A stretch of 64,000 bases of DNA, taken from positions 41,850,620 through 41,914,619 of the forward strand of contig NC_052620.1 in the NCBI RefSeq assembly GCF_016545825.1, read 5' to 3'. Made by a program: the position numbers and the translations under genes. Origin of the DNA: Eucalyptus grandis. Lineage: Eukaryota; Streptophyta; Magnoliopsida; Myrtales; Myrtaceae. Below are positions 1 through 12,860 of this stretch, piece after piece. Below the pieces are notes generated by a model that was not told the DNA's origin, ran no database searches, and saw only the letters and a program-made list of their open reading frames with translations. Position 1 is the stretch's first letter. Each line of letters opens with the position of its first letter.

Positions 1-800
1 AATATATTTAAAGTTCATTGTAAAAGTTGTTTTTTTTTTTTTGGCTAAATACTACTTGAACTCAAAGTTCTTCTGTAAAGAGTTTTTACCCAACATAAGT
101 TGCATTTCCTCAAATGAATGTTCAAATACTATCTACTCACTGATGATATATTTTATTCTATCTTAAAATTTATCATAACTACCAAACTTAATCAAATGGT
201 TTTGGCTTTCAGTATTTACATTACACCATAAAACCCATATACAAAGTTGAAGAAATCCAACCTAAATGTGTTAGAAGCTCACAACTTGTAAATCTATTAA
301 TTCCACTCGTTTTATACAATGAAAATCTAACCCCACTTTTTTCATATATTTAAAGTTATCTTATGCCAATGTGACACTAAGTAAGTGTTGATGTGGCACC
401 GCATAAAAGTAATAAAAAAAGTAAAAAAGCAAGAGAGAGAGCTGAGTTCATGAAGCAAACAATTCATGAAAAACTGTTTCAACCTCATATCTTCCTCGTC
501 ATAATTAATACCCATTTGAATCAACTTGCATCACGACTTTATGTATCGTATAGTATGTTCAAACACTATTTACTCATTAAGTGACATTGTCTTTTATGAA
601 GAGAATAAATTTTAATAATAATGCTACAAAATTTTCATTTTCGGTCGAAATAATTTTCTATGCTTTGGCCGACCGATTAATGATGCCTATGAATGAAACT
701 AGCTCCTTAGTCCTCACCCTAAAAAGGGAATAGGCAATTCCACAAATAAGCAAATAATACAGGTGAGCACCAAACCTAGCGATCCAGGAAAACGACGAAT
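1..800. other. AT-rich intergenic DNA upstream of CAMTA
   Basis: I see no gene here. The stretch is AT-rich. Two diverged direct copies of a short segment, each beginning near a TTCAAA(T/C)ACTAT motif (about 120-180 and 557-615), suggest an old repeat. The short open frames carry no recognisable domain. Confidence 0.5.
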
Positions 801-1663
801 TTGAATATTTATTTTTTCTTTTCTTCTTTTATGAGGGGGGAAGTACGTTGGGAAATTTCGGCTCAAGCGCTGACGGGGCTTCGCCTCGGGGAACGGGTCA
901 CGGCGTGTGCGGCGCACTTTCGCTTTGGGGCCCCGGTCGGGCTCGGCCCGTATGATCCGCCACGTCATCCCTCCGAGGCAACCCGAACCGTCCACGAGGC
1001 GAGGGGGTGGTGGGAGCGGGCGCAGAGGATCCGCGCAGAGTCGCCGAAAAAGCGTGGCTTGACCGGACTGGAACGGAACGGGAAGCAACCCCGGGCCACG
1101 TCGGATGGAGGTAAAGATACGACGCGTAAAGCCAGGTTCCTCCTCCATTCTCTCTCCGCGCCATTGTGGACGCAGTCTCATGAGGCCCTTTGACTTTCAA
1201 AGCTCTCCATCGATCGTGATTCCGTTGGATTTTTTGTTTCGGGGCTTTTATTTTATTTTTTTTATTTTTTTATTTTTAATTTTTGGGGGAATTGGTGGAT
1301 TTTACGCGCTTCTCTGTCGCCGATGTTCTGTTTCCCTCTCTTCTCAAATACTCTTTTCCGTTGCGCCCATGCACACTCCCCATTTCCCTCCGTCCCTCCC
1401 TCCCCCTCCCCCACCCCCGCCCTCCTCCACCGATCGGTTCCCGCCGCCGTCCCCGGCTCCGGCTCGATTAGGTCCTCCGCCGTCGCCCGCTGGGAGCGCC
1501 GCCGCCGCCTTGTCGCTTCGGTCCCGATTGCCGGTCGGAGGAGGAGTCGTCCTCGTGGATGCGCATTCCCGTTCGCTCGCGGATTCTGAATGCGGTCCGC
1601 GACGACGGCCGCGGTGCCTCGCGATGAAACCTGAGGAGGTTTCCGTCGGGGCATTGTTCGCGC
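801..1663 (+). promoter_or_regulatory. GC-rich promoter and 5' UTR of the CAMTA gene
   Basis: Base composition changes sharply to GC-rich from about 840, then to a pyrimidine-rich leader (about 1320-1440), as is common for plant 5' UTRs. The CAMTA start codon follows at 1664. An ACGCGT at 1122-1127 fits the (A/C/G)CGCG(G/T/C) box that CAMTA proteins bind, so feedback on the gene is conceivable, but such sites are frequent in GC-rich DNA. No clear TATA box was found. A short upstream ATG at 1624 is out of frame with the CAMTA start. The transcription start is not determined. Confidence 0.5.
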
Positions 1664-4600
1664 ATGGCTGAGTGTCGGAGATACCTGCCCGCTCTACATT
1701 CGGGTGAGTTTCTCGCCCGCCGGTTCGGTTCCCGTCAGCTTTTGTGTGGCGGGATGGGAGAGGCTTTCAGTTCGTTCTGATTCGCGGGGGTTCCGTAGCG
1801 CGCGCGCCGTGGAGTTATTTATTTATTTTTTTTTTTCTTTTTTGACGTTCTTCTTCGTCGATTGCTTGACGTAGACGTAGGATGGCGATGTACTCCCACG
1901 TTCGTGCTTGCGTGTACTCGTTTCAGTGGGGTATTGTTCCAGCGCGAAGTGAATTAGTCCAATTGCGAAGCATTTTGATGAGCACCGGGAGGTTCGAGTA
2001 ACTTGCCTGTGTGAATTTGTTGTCAGTAATCTATAGTACTGACCGAATCACGTTGAATTGCGTACGATTAGTTACGTCGAATCTCTTTTGCTGCAAATTC
2101 GTTTTTTAATTCTATAGTTGCGGTTGAGAACTGGAGTATGTTGTAAATTAGGGTGAGGAAGTATGCTGTGCTTGTCCTCTAACGAAATAGCCTTCCCACT
2201 TTGCTTCATTTTGGATATCTGATGTTATTGAACTTTGGCAGACCTACAGCAGATACTTCAAGAAGCGCGGCACCGTTGGCTTCGTCCGACAGAAATTTGT
2301 GAAATACTTCGGAACTACCAAAAGTTTAATTTGACACCAGAGCCACCCTCCAGGCCTCCAGGTTTTTTTAACTTTCCATTTTAATCTTTATATTCGATTC
2401 TGTTTCTGACTTAAAATTTGATTAGCTTTCAGAAGGAGGCTCCTTAGTAGCTCTATGGCTGTTCCCTTTAGTGTTACTAAATAGGCAATTGATGGTTCCT
2501 TTCTCTTTTTCTGCTTTCTGCTCACTACTCGCATCTTCTGGGATTACGTTAATGAAAGATATGGATAAACAATTGAGTCGACTCGATCCCTTTCTCTAGT
2601 ATTGTGTAGTTATGATGTCAAATTTATGTTGTGGATTTATTTGCATCAGCTTGAACTGAAGTCATAATGGTGCTATTATCATCTTCTCTGTGTGCTTCCT
2701 TTTTTGGCTGAGTGGTGTTCTCTTCATGAAAGGTTTGGGTTTTTGTTTGGTTACAGTTGAAGGGTTTTAGGATCAACAGCTTAAATCATATATTGCAGTT
2801 GATTTATCTCATCGGTTTTCTTCAATCAAGTGGAACCCAATGGGATCTATCGAAATCTACTAATGGTTGTAGAACAACATAAATGTACATTATTGTTCGA
2901 TGCATGAGATGCGCTTATGATGAATCTCTTTTTGCTTGGGTTGCTTTGTTTGTCCCTTTCTTGAGTCAAACGGTTCATCACCTTTTCAAATATATGTGCG
3001 TGTGTGAGTGTGTGCGTATTGGAGCTATTGATTCAACTCAGGTTCCAGCCAAAACAATAATAATCTGTTAAATGGAAAAAGTAAATTCTACATGATTTTA
3101 AATAAGTTTGGTATGTCAGTCTTTTTTGAATATTTGAGGTGTCTAGTAATAACTCAAATTGAATGCAAAGAGAAAAATTTCAAGCACAAAGGTAAAACAA
3201 GTTGTTGGAAACACACTTAACAAATCTGGGCAAAAAATAAAAAAGACAAGCACACGCCTAATCATTTCTCTCTTGACGGGCATACGCAACTTGTAGAGTT
3301 CAATACCACTTTTTTTTATCATATTCCTCCTTCAGAGATGGAGCATTGCTGTGACTAAATGCCCCTTTTTTCTTCAGCTGGTTCTTTATTCTTGTTTGAT
3401 CGTAAAGCACTCCGATATTTTCGTAAAGATGGTCATCGCTGGAGGAAGAAAAGGGATGGAAAGACAGTTAAAGAAGCACATGAAAAATTAAAGGTACTTT
3501 TTCAGACAATGACTTTGATGGGGCAGTCATAGGCATTAGTGAATAAGCGATCAGGTCAATGCATTATGAAGCTGATTGATTAGTATCGGAATCTCCTGTT
3601 GTCAGTCCAGCAAATTATGTTCCCCCCAGTCTGTCTGTATATCCTAGTACAACTACATCAAGAAGGAAAAGAAAAAATTATGTCAGGGTCCTGTTCTTAA
3701 AAAATATTTTAGCTACTGATACTCAATTGTTTTGCTGCATGCACATCTTATCAGTGGAAGTATTATTCTACTATATTATTTTAACAGCCAAATCTCGGGT
3801 TGTCCATCTGTGGGCACATTTTGTTGGTGGAAGTATTAGCTAAGTCACATACACTTTGTCTGGTTTCAGAACGACTCACATAGGTCTGTCCTTATGACAG
3901 GGTTTGTTTTATTACCCGACGAGTAGTGTTTCAAATGTGACTTATGTTCCTGGTGGTGTTCTGGTTTCTATATGCTAGTTTAAATTGACTTATGAACTGA
4001 ATTTTTTCTTCAAATCACCTGTACTCTACTTGTATGACATTATTATGTGTATCACGATATTTAATATACTCTACAGTCTAGAGTTTACGGATTTATGGGG
4101 GGTGATTTGATTGCACAATAATCACAATGCTTACGGTTGGTCTGCACTGAATTTCCAAGCATCATGAAAATCCTCCTTTCTAGGCTGCTTTTCTAGCATT
4201 ATAGGGTGGGCCACTCTAACCATTGCTAGTTAATTTTGGTAGCTTATCATGGCCTTATAGAGCTCTAAGTTTGAACCTTTTTGTTGAGCTGAATTTGCTC
4301 AGCCTTATCAGTCGTTGAGCTTTCCTGTGAGCTTAATAAGATCTAAAATGATCTTTCCAGGCAGGTAGTGTGGATGTTTTGCATTGCTACTACGCCCATG
4401 GGGAGGAAAATGAAAACTTTCAACGAAGAAGCTACTGGATGCTCGATAGGTGAGCTGCTGTTCTTGCTTTGGATGAATATGTTCTATGTATGGAACTTAC
4501 AGCAGTTTTTGGGAATGCTCATAGTTTATAGTCATTAGTGGACAAGCCTAGTAAAGTCTTCCATGCAGATTTTGCTAGATGACGGGTCAAACTGCTTGCT

Positions 4601-7600
4601 TATGTCTTCAAACTTACAATCATCACTGTGCAGCGAACATATCTTTACTTCATTCATATTGAAAAGGTTAACATTGTCTTGCCGCCAGACTTGCTGATCC
4701 CACTCTTTTTACAACTTTAAATGACTATCATGTAGCGACAATTTTTTAGATAAATTATTTGTCTTTCTCATGGGAGTCATCTTTACATTTTGCATCACAG
4801 CTGTTGGTTGTATGTCAGAGGAAAGATAGGCCCATCGACATGATTTCCACACAAATTGTGTATTGCGATGAATAAAATAACGTGTCTATTCATCACGTTG
4901 ATACAATGCTTTTGTTAAATTATTTCCTCTCTTCAGTCACATTTTTATGCTTCACTCTGTAGGTAGTAGTGGCACGTCAGTGCAAAAAAAGTGCACTTGA
5001 TAAGATTAGCATGAAGAAATTCGATATACATTCGTTGTATTCCATTTAAAAAGTTTGTGTATATTAAGCCACTTTCTGGCATCCTTACTTTCACATTCTT
5101 GAAGTTGTAAGAAAGAGCAACTCGGAACTAAAAATAATTTAGTTTTAAAAGTTAATTCTTATAGTTGTCATGACCATGACTGGCTTGGACGATGATCTTC
5201 TCTGCAACCTAACCTCACCACTCCCAAAATTGGTGAAGAGCAGAAAATATCTGGGAATCTTAACATGTGTTTACGAGAAGTTCGTTTTGTAGCACCCAAT
5301 TATGTAAAATATGAGTTGTCATTCAGTCTACACTACTCATTGCTGCTTACTGTTTTCCTTATCTTCAGTCAGCTGGAGCACATTGTTCTTGTCCACTACA
5401 GAGAAGTGAAAGAGGTAATTGCAGCAGTCTGGCTTTACATTGAACCACATATATATTTTTTTAGTTTTCTTCGTTCTTTTTAATGGTGATGGGTCTTTTA
5501 TGGAATAATTAGAAGAAAAGTAGGCCCTTTACCATTCTTTTATGGGTAGTCTAGAGTTACTTTTCTTTCTTCTCAATTGGCCTTATCTGTGATAGAACTA
5601 TTTAAGATGAGTTTATATTATGTAAGGGCTTGTTGAGGGGTGTTCTTGCTGGGAAACTTTTAATCAGTTTTTCCAAACCAAGAGCAGAGCTGGTTCAACT
5701 AGTTGAATTGGGAACCAGAGCATGATTTGGTCCAGTTATTTTGAAATATCCGGAGTGCTCAGGTTCTGCCGAGACTTGGCATGGACCTTGACTGGTTGGA
5801 CCGTACAATGTTTTGACTGGTTCATTGACCTTATAAAATTATATCTGAACATTGCTCAAACAAACATTTGAACCCATGTTCACTTGAAAAGGACTTGTAA
5901 CCTTTTCCACCGGACCACTGAGTCATATTTAATAATTAAGTACAAACTTATACTTATTATCAAAAAAGCAGTGAACTTCCAAAAGCAAAGCAAAGGGATT
6001 CAATCTCTTGACCTTAAAATGACACGAGAGGAGTACCTCAACCAACTGAGCTACGCAGTGGATGTGTGTTGGATTGGTAATATAAATTGATTAACTATAT
6101 AATTGCAGACAAAAGTGCACAATTGGTTTACCCGGTGGAACCAGTTCACCTGTGAATTGCCAGGCCTCCCTGTTCTTTGATGGGGCTGGGTTTAAAAACA
6201 TTGGTTTTAACTAACACTAACCTGGTATGGTTTTGTACTTTCTGTTGCATCCATTGAAGGGGTACAAGTCTGGCATATCCCATTTACTAGGAGATCAAGG
6301 ACCACAAATTATCAGCTCTCAAGCTAGTTCAGCTGGTTGTTTTGCCCTTGCAAACTCACATGCTTCGACTGCTCAGACATCTTATGTATTAAGGGCGGAC
6401 GGAGTTGATAGAAGTGAACAAACAATTTCATCTGATCTGGAGAATGTGGATTCATTGGGCGGTCTGGGAGCATCTCTCACTAAATCTGCCTATTGCTCTG
6501 CTCCTTATGATGCTTATAAGTTTTCTGGTGACCCTGCAGGTAGAATTTACAGCATGTTTATCCATGTCTTTATATTTTTCTTCAGTGCATAAAACTTTTG
6601 GAAGAAGTATTGGACATTTTTGTGATAGACTTATTGCATCCCTTTCCTTCTTTAAAGACTGCATCTGCATCTAAATTTTACTTATATTGGAGTAACTAGT
6701 AGGCTTTGCAATCCTGAGTGTCTGATAGGTCTTTCTTCGGTTTTCAGGGCTTCCTGCATCATCTACATATCAGACAAGTTCCTGGTCATCTGGAGGGACT
6801 TATAATTTCAATACCAGAGTTCCTATCTTAGCAAAAATTTCTTGCAGAAATGTGGATCCTTCGTGTAACCAGGAATATCAAGTTGACAATAAGTTTCCTG
6901 TCAAACAGCCCGTTACAGATTTTGTTGCCCAGAGACCAACAGAATCTAAATTGGATCCTGACAGTGGAGTTCCAGATACAACTAGTGGTAGTAGGTTACA
7001 TGGTGTTTCTGAACTTCAAGATGTGGCAGTGACTTCTCAGTGTCAGGTTCTATTTCCACCTTTTAGATAGAATCTTTCAAATTCCTGAACTGTTATTACT
7101 TCTTAATCATTTAATTGAGTTTCAAATCTAAGACAGAAAAAAGATGATGATGAAGACATTGATTTTGAGCTTTATATGCATCTGGAGGGCATGTATATGA
7201 CTAATTACGTCTCTCTGAGTGATTTTTGAAATTTAAAACATATCATGTGAAAAAAGATTTTTAGCTCCTTTTGCTGCTGAAATTTAAAAGACATGTTTTG
7301 CCTTGATAAAATCTTCAGGGTAGCCTCTTTGCCTACAGTAATAATAGCAGGACTAATCTTTAGAATGAGTTTGATGTTTTGAGAATTTCTTTTACCTATT
7401 AGTAGATATGTGTTAACTTTAAGCGACAGATAGTACAAGTTTGCTTGGTTTTCTTGTGGTTCATTAAGCTTGACCGTATAATTGGTTCTTGGATACATAT
7501 TTAGAAGAGCCAAAGTTCACCTAGTTAATTTTGAAATGTTGCAGGTGGCAGCTGAAAATCATTCCGTGGCAATGAAACCTCAGAACACAAGCACTTCTAC

Positions 7601-10600
7601 TGCCCATATTGGAAGCTCATCCAATGGTGGAGTAATGAACAATGAGGAAGCTGGAGAGCTAAGAAAACTTGATAGCTTTGGGAGATGGATGGATAAAGAA
7701 ATAGGTCAAGATTGTGATGAATCCTTGATGGCTTCTGACTCTGGAAATTATTGGAATGCACTTCCATCTGAGAGTGATGACAAGGAAGTATCTAGTTTGT
7801 CGCGTCACTTGCAACTGGATACAGACTCATTGGGTCCTTCTCTCTCTCAGGAGCAGCTATTTAGTATCTCAGACTACTCGCCAGATTGGGCTTATTCTGG
7901 CATTGAAACAAAGGTATGTTTTTTTGTCTTAGGTCAAAGACAAAGACGTGCTTAGACAAGAAATTATTCACCAGCTTAAGTTTTGTAATATATTGTTCCG
8001 GTTTATGTTGCTAGGTTCTGGTAGTAGGAACATTTTTGGGTAGCAAGAAACTTTCTGCCGATACGAAATGGGGTTGCATGTTCGGTGAAATTGAGGTTTC
8101 TGCTGAAATTTTAACTGATACATCAATGCGATGTGTGGCTCCTGCACATGCTCCCGGACGTGTTCCATTTTACGTTACTTGCAGGAATAGATTAGCATGT
8201 AGTGAGGTGAGAGAATTTGAGTATCGTGAGATGCCATCTGTGCCTTCCAATATTGCACTGGAAGATGAAGTGTCTCTTCAATCACAGCTGGCAAAATTGT
8301 TATATTTAGATCCAGTCGTGCCGCAGCTGGATTGCTCTGTTGAGGTATTTGATAAGTGCAAGTTGAAGAATTTCACAAGTTCAACGAATATGACTGGCAA
8401 ATTCGATATTGGAAGAGTGGAAGAGGCTTCTGCATCCACAATGTCTGGTTGCCCATACGCTAGAGATGCAGCAATTCAGTGCTTGCTAGAGGACAAGCTT
8501 TCACAGTGGCTGGTCCATAAACTTCATGAAGGAGGCAGAGGGCCAAATATTTTGGATACACAAGGACAAGGAGTCATTCATTTGGCTGCAGCCCTTGGTT
8601 ATGAAAGGGCCATGAGCAACATAATAGCTGCAGGTGTTAGTCCCAACTTCCGTGATGCACATGGAAGAACAGCTTTGCATTGGGCTGCATATTTTGGAAG
8701 GTAAGACTTTCAAGGTCTTGGAAATTATCTATATACAGCAGAACATAATAGATCTTGTTATATTTTTGCCCTGAAGCTGGACATATGATGTGAAGTTGTT
8801 CTGGTCATGATTCACTGGATGGTGACTGTTATGGTGCATGCAATCTCTCCATTTGTTTTATGCAACTTCCACTCCAGAACCAGATGCACTTCAGAGTCTG
8901 TTTCTGATGACTCATGCTTCTATTCAACAACTCCAGTGATAAACTGTATGCTTTTCAACTTGAATAAACATGGCGGATTATGGGGAACATGCTCAACATT
9001 GCCTCAAACTTACAGGATCATAGGAAACGAAAGCTTTTTACTTATCTTGACTATTCTGATTACAGATAGGATAATCAATGGATGAATTGATTGTGACGCC
9101 TTCAGTTTTCTATCTCCATATTTAAATCTGTTTTTCTAATAATTTGTCCTTACAGGGAGGAAACGGTTATTGCACTTGTTCGACTTGGAGCAGCTCTGGG
9201 AGTTGTTGATGATCCAAGAGCAGCATGTCCTGGAGGTCAAACTGCAGCGGATTTGGCTTCAAGTAGAGGGCATAAGGGAATCGCTGCATATTTGGCTGAA
9301 GCTGATTTGACTAGTCGTGTTTCTTCACTGACTGTCAACAAGAAAATCGACACCCTTGTTGCGGAGAAGGCCATTGAGGATGCAATCGCTGTTGTTTCGA
9401 CTGCAGCTAAGGACGAAGAACGTTGCATGAAGGATTCTCTTGCTGCAGTTAGAAAATCGACCCATGCAGCAGCCCTGATTCAAGCTTTCTTTCAAACTCG
9501 TTCATTTCAGCAGAGACAATTAACAAAGGGAAATAGTGCTGCATCTCAAGTTTCGGCAGATCTAATAGCAATTGGTTCTTTTGACAAGGTCAAGAGTTTG
9601 AGTCATTATGAAGATTATTTGCATTCTGCGGCAACCAAAATTCAGAAAAAGTACCGTGGGTGGAGGGGAAGAAAGGACTTTTTGAAGATACGCAACCGGA
9701 TTGTAAAAGTTCAGGTGATTCTATTACTTAAACAGCTAGATAAAATGGAGTTTCTATCTTTTCTGATTTTTTCTTTCACATGTAATGCATCAACTGTTAA
9801 GTTTTCACGAAGAGGGCCTCATGATTCATTGGTGGAAATGTTTTCTTCCAGTATTGCCATAAACCAAAGAGCAGGATCTGCATTAAGTGGATGGCCAATT
9901 TAAAAATCATGTAGAAGACAGAGCTCACCTAGAAGGAAAAGGGCTTTTCTTTTGCAAGTGCCAAGGCACTGAATTAATTCTTATGCTTAGACTTTAGTCC
10001 TTTTTGGAACCATAACTGGACTTAGCGTTGAATGAGGACCCTAATGAAACATAAGAGAAAGAAGTTCTCCACTTGTATTGACAAATTAGAGTTGTTGAAA
10101 ATTTTGGTTGAGTGGTTTATAGCAGAAAGCATGGTGCCCTTTGCTAGATATGATCAACTTTCATCTTGCATTTGTCAAACGTGTGTGTGTGTATTTAGGA
10201 GTACCATTCTGTTGACCATAATTACTTGCATTAATGATATTTCCCCAAGTAAAGCGAAGCTTATTCATTGCCATGGACTGTTGCTCATCAAAGTTATTCT
10301 CTCTATAGGCTCATGTGAGAGGACATCAAGTACGTAAGCAATATAAGAAGGTTGTCCGCACGGTTAGTATAATGGAAAAGGCAATTCTACGCTGGAGGCG
10401 CAAAAGAACAGGTTTGCGATCATTTCAATTGGAGAGAAGAGTGGGTGATGACCATGGGGGGGATGAGGGAACTGATGATGAGTATGACTTTTTACGGATC
10501 AGCCGTAAGCAAAAGTTTGATGAAGTTGAACGAGCTCTAGCAAGAGTCAAATCTATGGTTCGCAATCCAGAGGCCCGTGATCAATATATGAGACTGGTCC

Positions 10601-10853
10601 AGAAGTTCGATAATTTTAAGGTGATGTAAACCCTTAAAATTTTTGATCATGACTGTATTTTGTTCTCTTCTATTATGCTACCTTCTTGCGCTTCGTTGAA
10701 ATTCTCTGCGTTACATGTTTCAATAGAATTTCCTTTGCCAAATTCTGAATTGGTTTTCATAGTTTTTCTGGCACTTTTACCAAACAGATAATTAATAAGG
10801 GCAGCTGTGAATCACATGTTGATGCCAAGCAGTGCAGAACCGACGGAGAGTAG
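1664..10853 (+). CDS. CAMTA: Calmodulin-binding transcription activator (CAMTA4-like)
   Basis: A calcium/calmodulin-responsive nuclear transcription factor of plant stress signalling. Exons read by eye: 1664-1703, 2242-2361, 3378-3493, 4361-4449, 5369-5414, 6260-6539, 6748-7046, 7545-7913, 8015-8700, 9156-9714, 10309-10620 and 10788-10853. All junctions are GT-AG and in phase, giving 993 residues, close to the family's usual 900-1050. Domain order is canonical: CG-1 DNA-binding domain (about 12-138, with RHRWLRPTEICEIL, YFRKDGHRWRKK and HCYYAHGEENENFQRRSYWM), a low-complexity linker, a TIG/IPT fold (from about 454), ankyrin repeats (about 636-735), IQ motifs (about 786, 839 and 869) and a basic CaM-binding helix (MEKAILRWRRKRTGLRSF, about 888-905). 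The start MAECRR joins exon 2 in frame to complete the CG-1 N-terminus. The last 21-codon exon is the least certain; without that splice the frame ends VM-stop at 10629. The long linker and overall similarity suggest the CAMTA4 subgroup, but the paralogue is not proved. Confidence 0.93.
5640..6215. repeat. Dispersed repeat with tRNA-like head, in CAMTA intron 5
   Basis: The intron between exons at 5414 and 6260 holds a foreign-looking block rich in GGTTCAACTAGTTGAA-type motifs. At about 5995-6058 the minus strand reads like a tRNA: TAGCTCAGTTGG (A box) about 40 bases before GGTCAAGAGATTGAATCCC (degenerate B box). It is probably a tRNA-derived transposable repeat rather than a functional tRNA, since I cannot fold an acceptor stem. 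A related block lies in the MCM9 gene near 24600-24770 in the opposite orientation. Confidence 0.45.
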
Positions 10854-11564
10854 CTAATCTTGCGGTACCTGGTGAGTTAGACAATGTTGGTGTCAGATAG
10901 GTGAAGCCTGTCGGATGTACATTTATCCCTTAGCTAGTTTTGTATCTAGAAGTTACTCTGATGTCTAACCTGCATTTCATACGCGATCTTTTCCTAGGAA
11001 AGTCATAGAACCAGAGGGTGGTAATTGGTGGGGTTGGGGAAGCTAATTGTGTATGAGTTAGATTATTTTACCTTGTAAAGAAAAAAAGTTAGATCCCGTT
11101 AGAGATGAGGGTGAATGAGTAGGGGCGGGTTTCGATGGATGACTTTGAGCGATGTCTATGTAACGCCATGGAACTTGTCTGTCAGCAAGTCACTGATGGA
11201 AGTTACTTTTCATCTCCATTGTCATCAACAAACAGGAGACGGTAATGGCCCTTTTTCTTTTCCTTTCTTTTCTTTTGTCAAATATTGGTTATGGTTATAG
11301 GCGGAACCTATATACTTTAATACCGTTGTCACTTCTGCGAGCAAGACCTTCAGTTTCCGTTTACCTTCTGATCAGGAAGCTGGCACTGGATTTCGGAAAT
11401 TAGATGTTTGACCATTTTCGATCCACACATAATATCACTTTCTTAATTCAAGTCCGTCCTATTATACCTACTGGCTCCAGTTCGAGCTATGCAAAATGCA
11501 GTTTCTATTGAATTGACCCAGCGACTGAATTGGGGCTTAACTATGTTTATGGAGGTAAAAAAAT
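10854..11564. other. CAMTA 3' UTR and downstream spacer
   Basis: No coding signal. It presumably contains the CAMTA 3' UTR. No convincing single polyadenylation signal was identified. The short open frame at 11115-11300 has no recognisable domain. Confidence 0.5.
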
Positions 11565-12322
11565 TGGGAGAAGTACTAAAAAAATTCTAAATCTGTTGTA
11601 TTGATATCAATTCAATCATAAACTTTTCAATTTGATTAATTTAGTCTTTAACATTTTTACATCGGCACTTATTCAATCCATCTAGTCAATTTAGATCAAA
11701 AATCAGTGATGTGCACGTTGGCTATCTTACGTGGCATCGCCATCGTTAATGTGAATATTTTTAAAATGAATTTTTACTAATATTTAGATTTGTTATTATT
11801 TTTTAATATTTTCCTTCCCCCCCCCTTTCTTTTGAGTCGTGGCTGGTATTGGCCATAGGTGGCAACTGGCCACAACCGGGGGCTAGCAAGGGCATCATGA
11901 CCATCACTGAACGAGAAGGGTCACCCTCACCGAACTAGCGAGGGTGAGACCTCATAGTTTGGGCAAAGGCAACCCTCGTTAGATTTGGGCAAGGGTGGTC
12001 CTTGCCAAATGTGGCAAGGGCTTGACCCTCGCAAGGGTCGCCCCCACTTAGGCCATGAGGGTCTCGTCCTCGCCAGAACCAATGAGGGTGACCCTCGTCA
12101 ACCCCCACTTGTGGTCGGTCGTCGTCAACCAATTAGTAAAAAAAAAATTAATTTTAAAATGTTCACATCTATGCTGGCAATACCATACAAGATTGTCGGC
12201 ATTTACATTATCGATTTTCGGCTTAAATTGTCGGATGGATTGAATTAATATCAATGTAAAAAGGTTTCTAACTGAATTGATACAAAAACAATAGTTTTAT
12301 GATTTTTTAGTATTTTTCCCCC
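11565..12322. mobile_element. Non-autonomous TIR transposon (Mutator-like?) with GC-rich core
   Basis: The two ends are long imperfect inverted repeats. The left end reads GGGAGAAGTACTAAAAAA, followed by ATATCAATTCAATCATAAAC. The right end, reverse-complemented, reads GGGAAAAATACTAAAAAA, followed by a matching TATCAATTCA region. Flanks are A-rich and similar (AAAAAAATT on the left, AAAAATTT on the right), compatible with a 9-10 bp target duplication. The centre (about 11820-12120) is GC-rich and made of repeated GGGTGACCCTCG / CAAGGGTCG-like words. There is no transposase. Long TIRs plus a 9-10 bp duplication suggest Mutator-like, but this is unproved. Confidence 0.6.
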
Positions 12323-12349
12323 AAAAATTTGGGTCGTGCAAATGGATCT

Positions 12350-12860
12350 TGGCCCATACTACATGAAATTCCATAGTGGAGCCCATATCAATAACTGAAT
12401 GTCAAGACTTAATTGGGCTTCGAAAGGCCGGTAGATGGGTCCATGTAAGTCCTATTGTCGTCTCTGGCTCGCTCCTGAGCATAAACAATGGGATAGTAGG
12501 AGGGTAAAAGATAAGGGCCCAAAACAATCCTTGATATATCCATTAAATGGGCGCAAGGCCCAGTAACTGATTTGGGCTTTAAAAGGCAAAGTCAATCCAT
12601 TGTATTGGGTTAAGGGCCCACAATCTGGTCATTACTTTCATGGGCTGAACCCATCTGAATATTTAGGCTTTAATGGGCCAAAGTTCTACCAAATATATAG
12701 GACATTTATGGCCCAACTAGGCAGGCCCATTTTGCAGTATTGGGCCCTAAGGCTGTTATGGGCCATCTTCGGCCTAATATTTGGCACTTTATGGGTTTTG
12801 TTAGGCCCATTTAAACATTAGGCCTCAAATTGCTAGCCATTAGGCCCATCAGAGGTCCAT
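12350..12860. repeat. Cluster of GGCCCA/TGGGCC motifs
   Basis: Roughly seventeen copies of TGGGCY or its complement RGCCCA occur within about 500 bp, in both orientations and mixed with AGGCTTT and TTGGGCTT words. There is no open frame with coding character. The motif matches the plant site II element bound by TCP factors, but the density suggests part of a repeat (for example an LTR) rather than a normal promoter. Confidence 0.5.

Noticed and set aside
801..1671. Several overlapping open frames on both strands upstream of CAMTA
   Set aside because: They lie in a GC-rich promoter/5' UTR, encode Pro/Ser/Arg-rich sequence with no domain, and the true first CAMTA exon starts at 1664 in another frame.
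5995..6058. A functional tRNA gene on the minus strand in CAMTA intron 5
   Set aside because: A and B boxes are recognisable but I see no acceptor stem or intact anticodon arm, and the block looks like part of a dispersed repeat.
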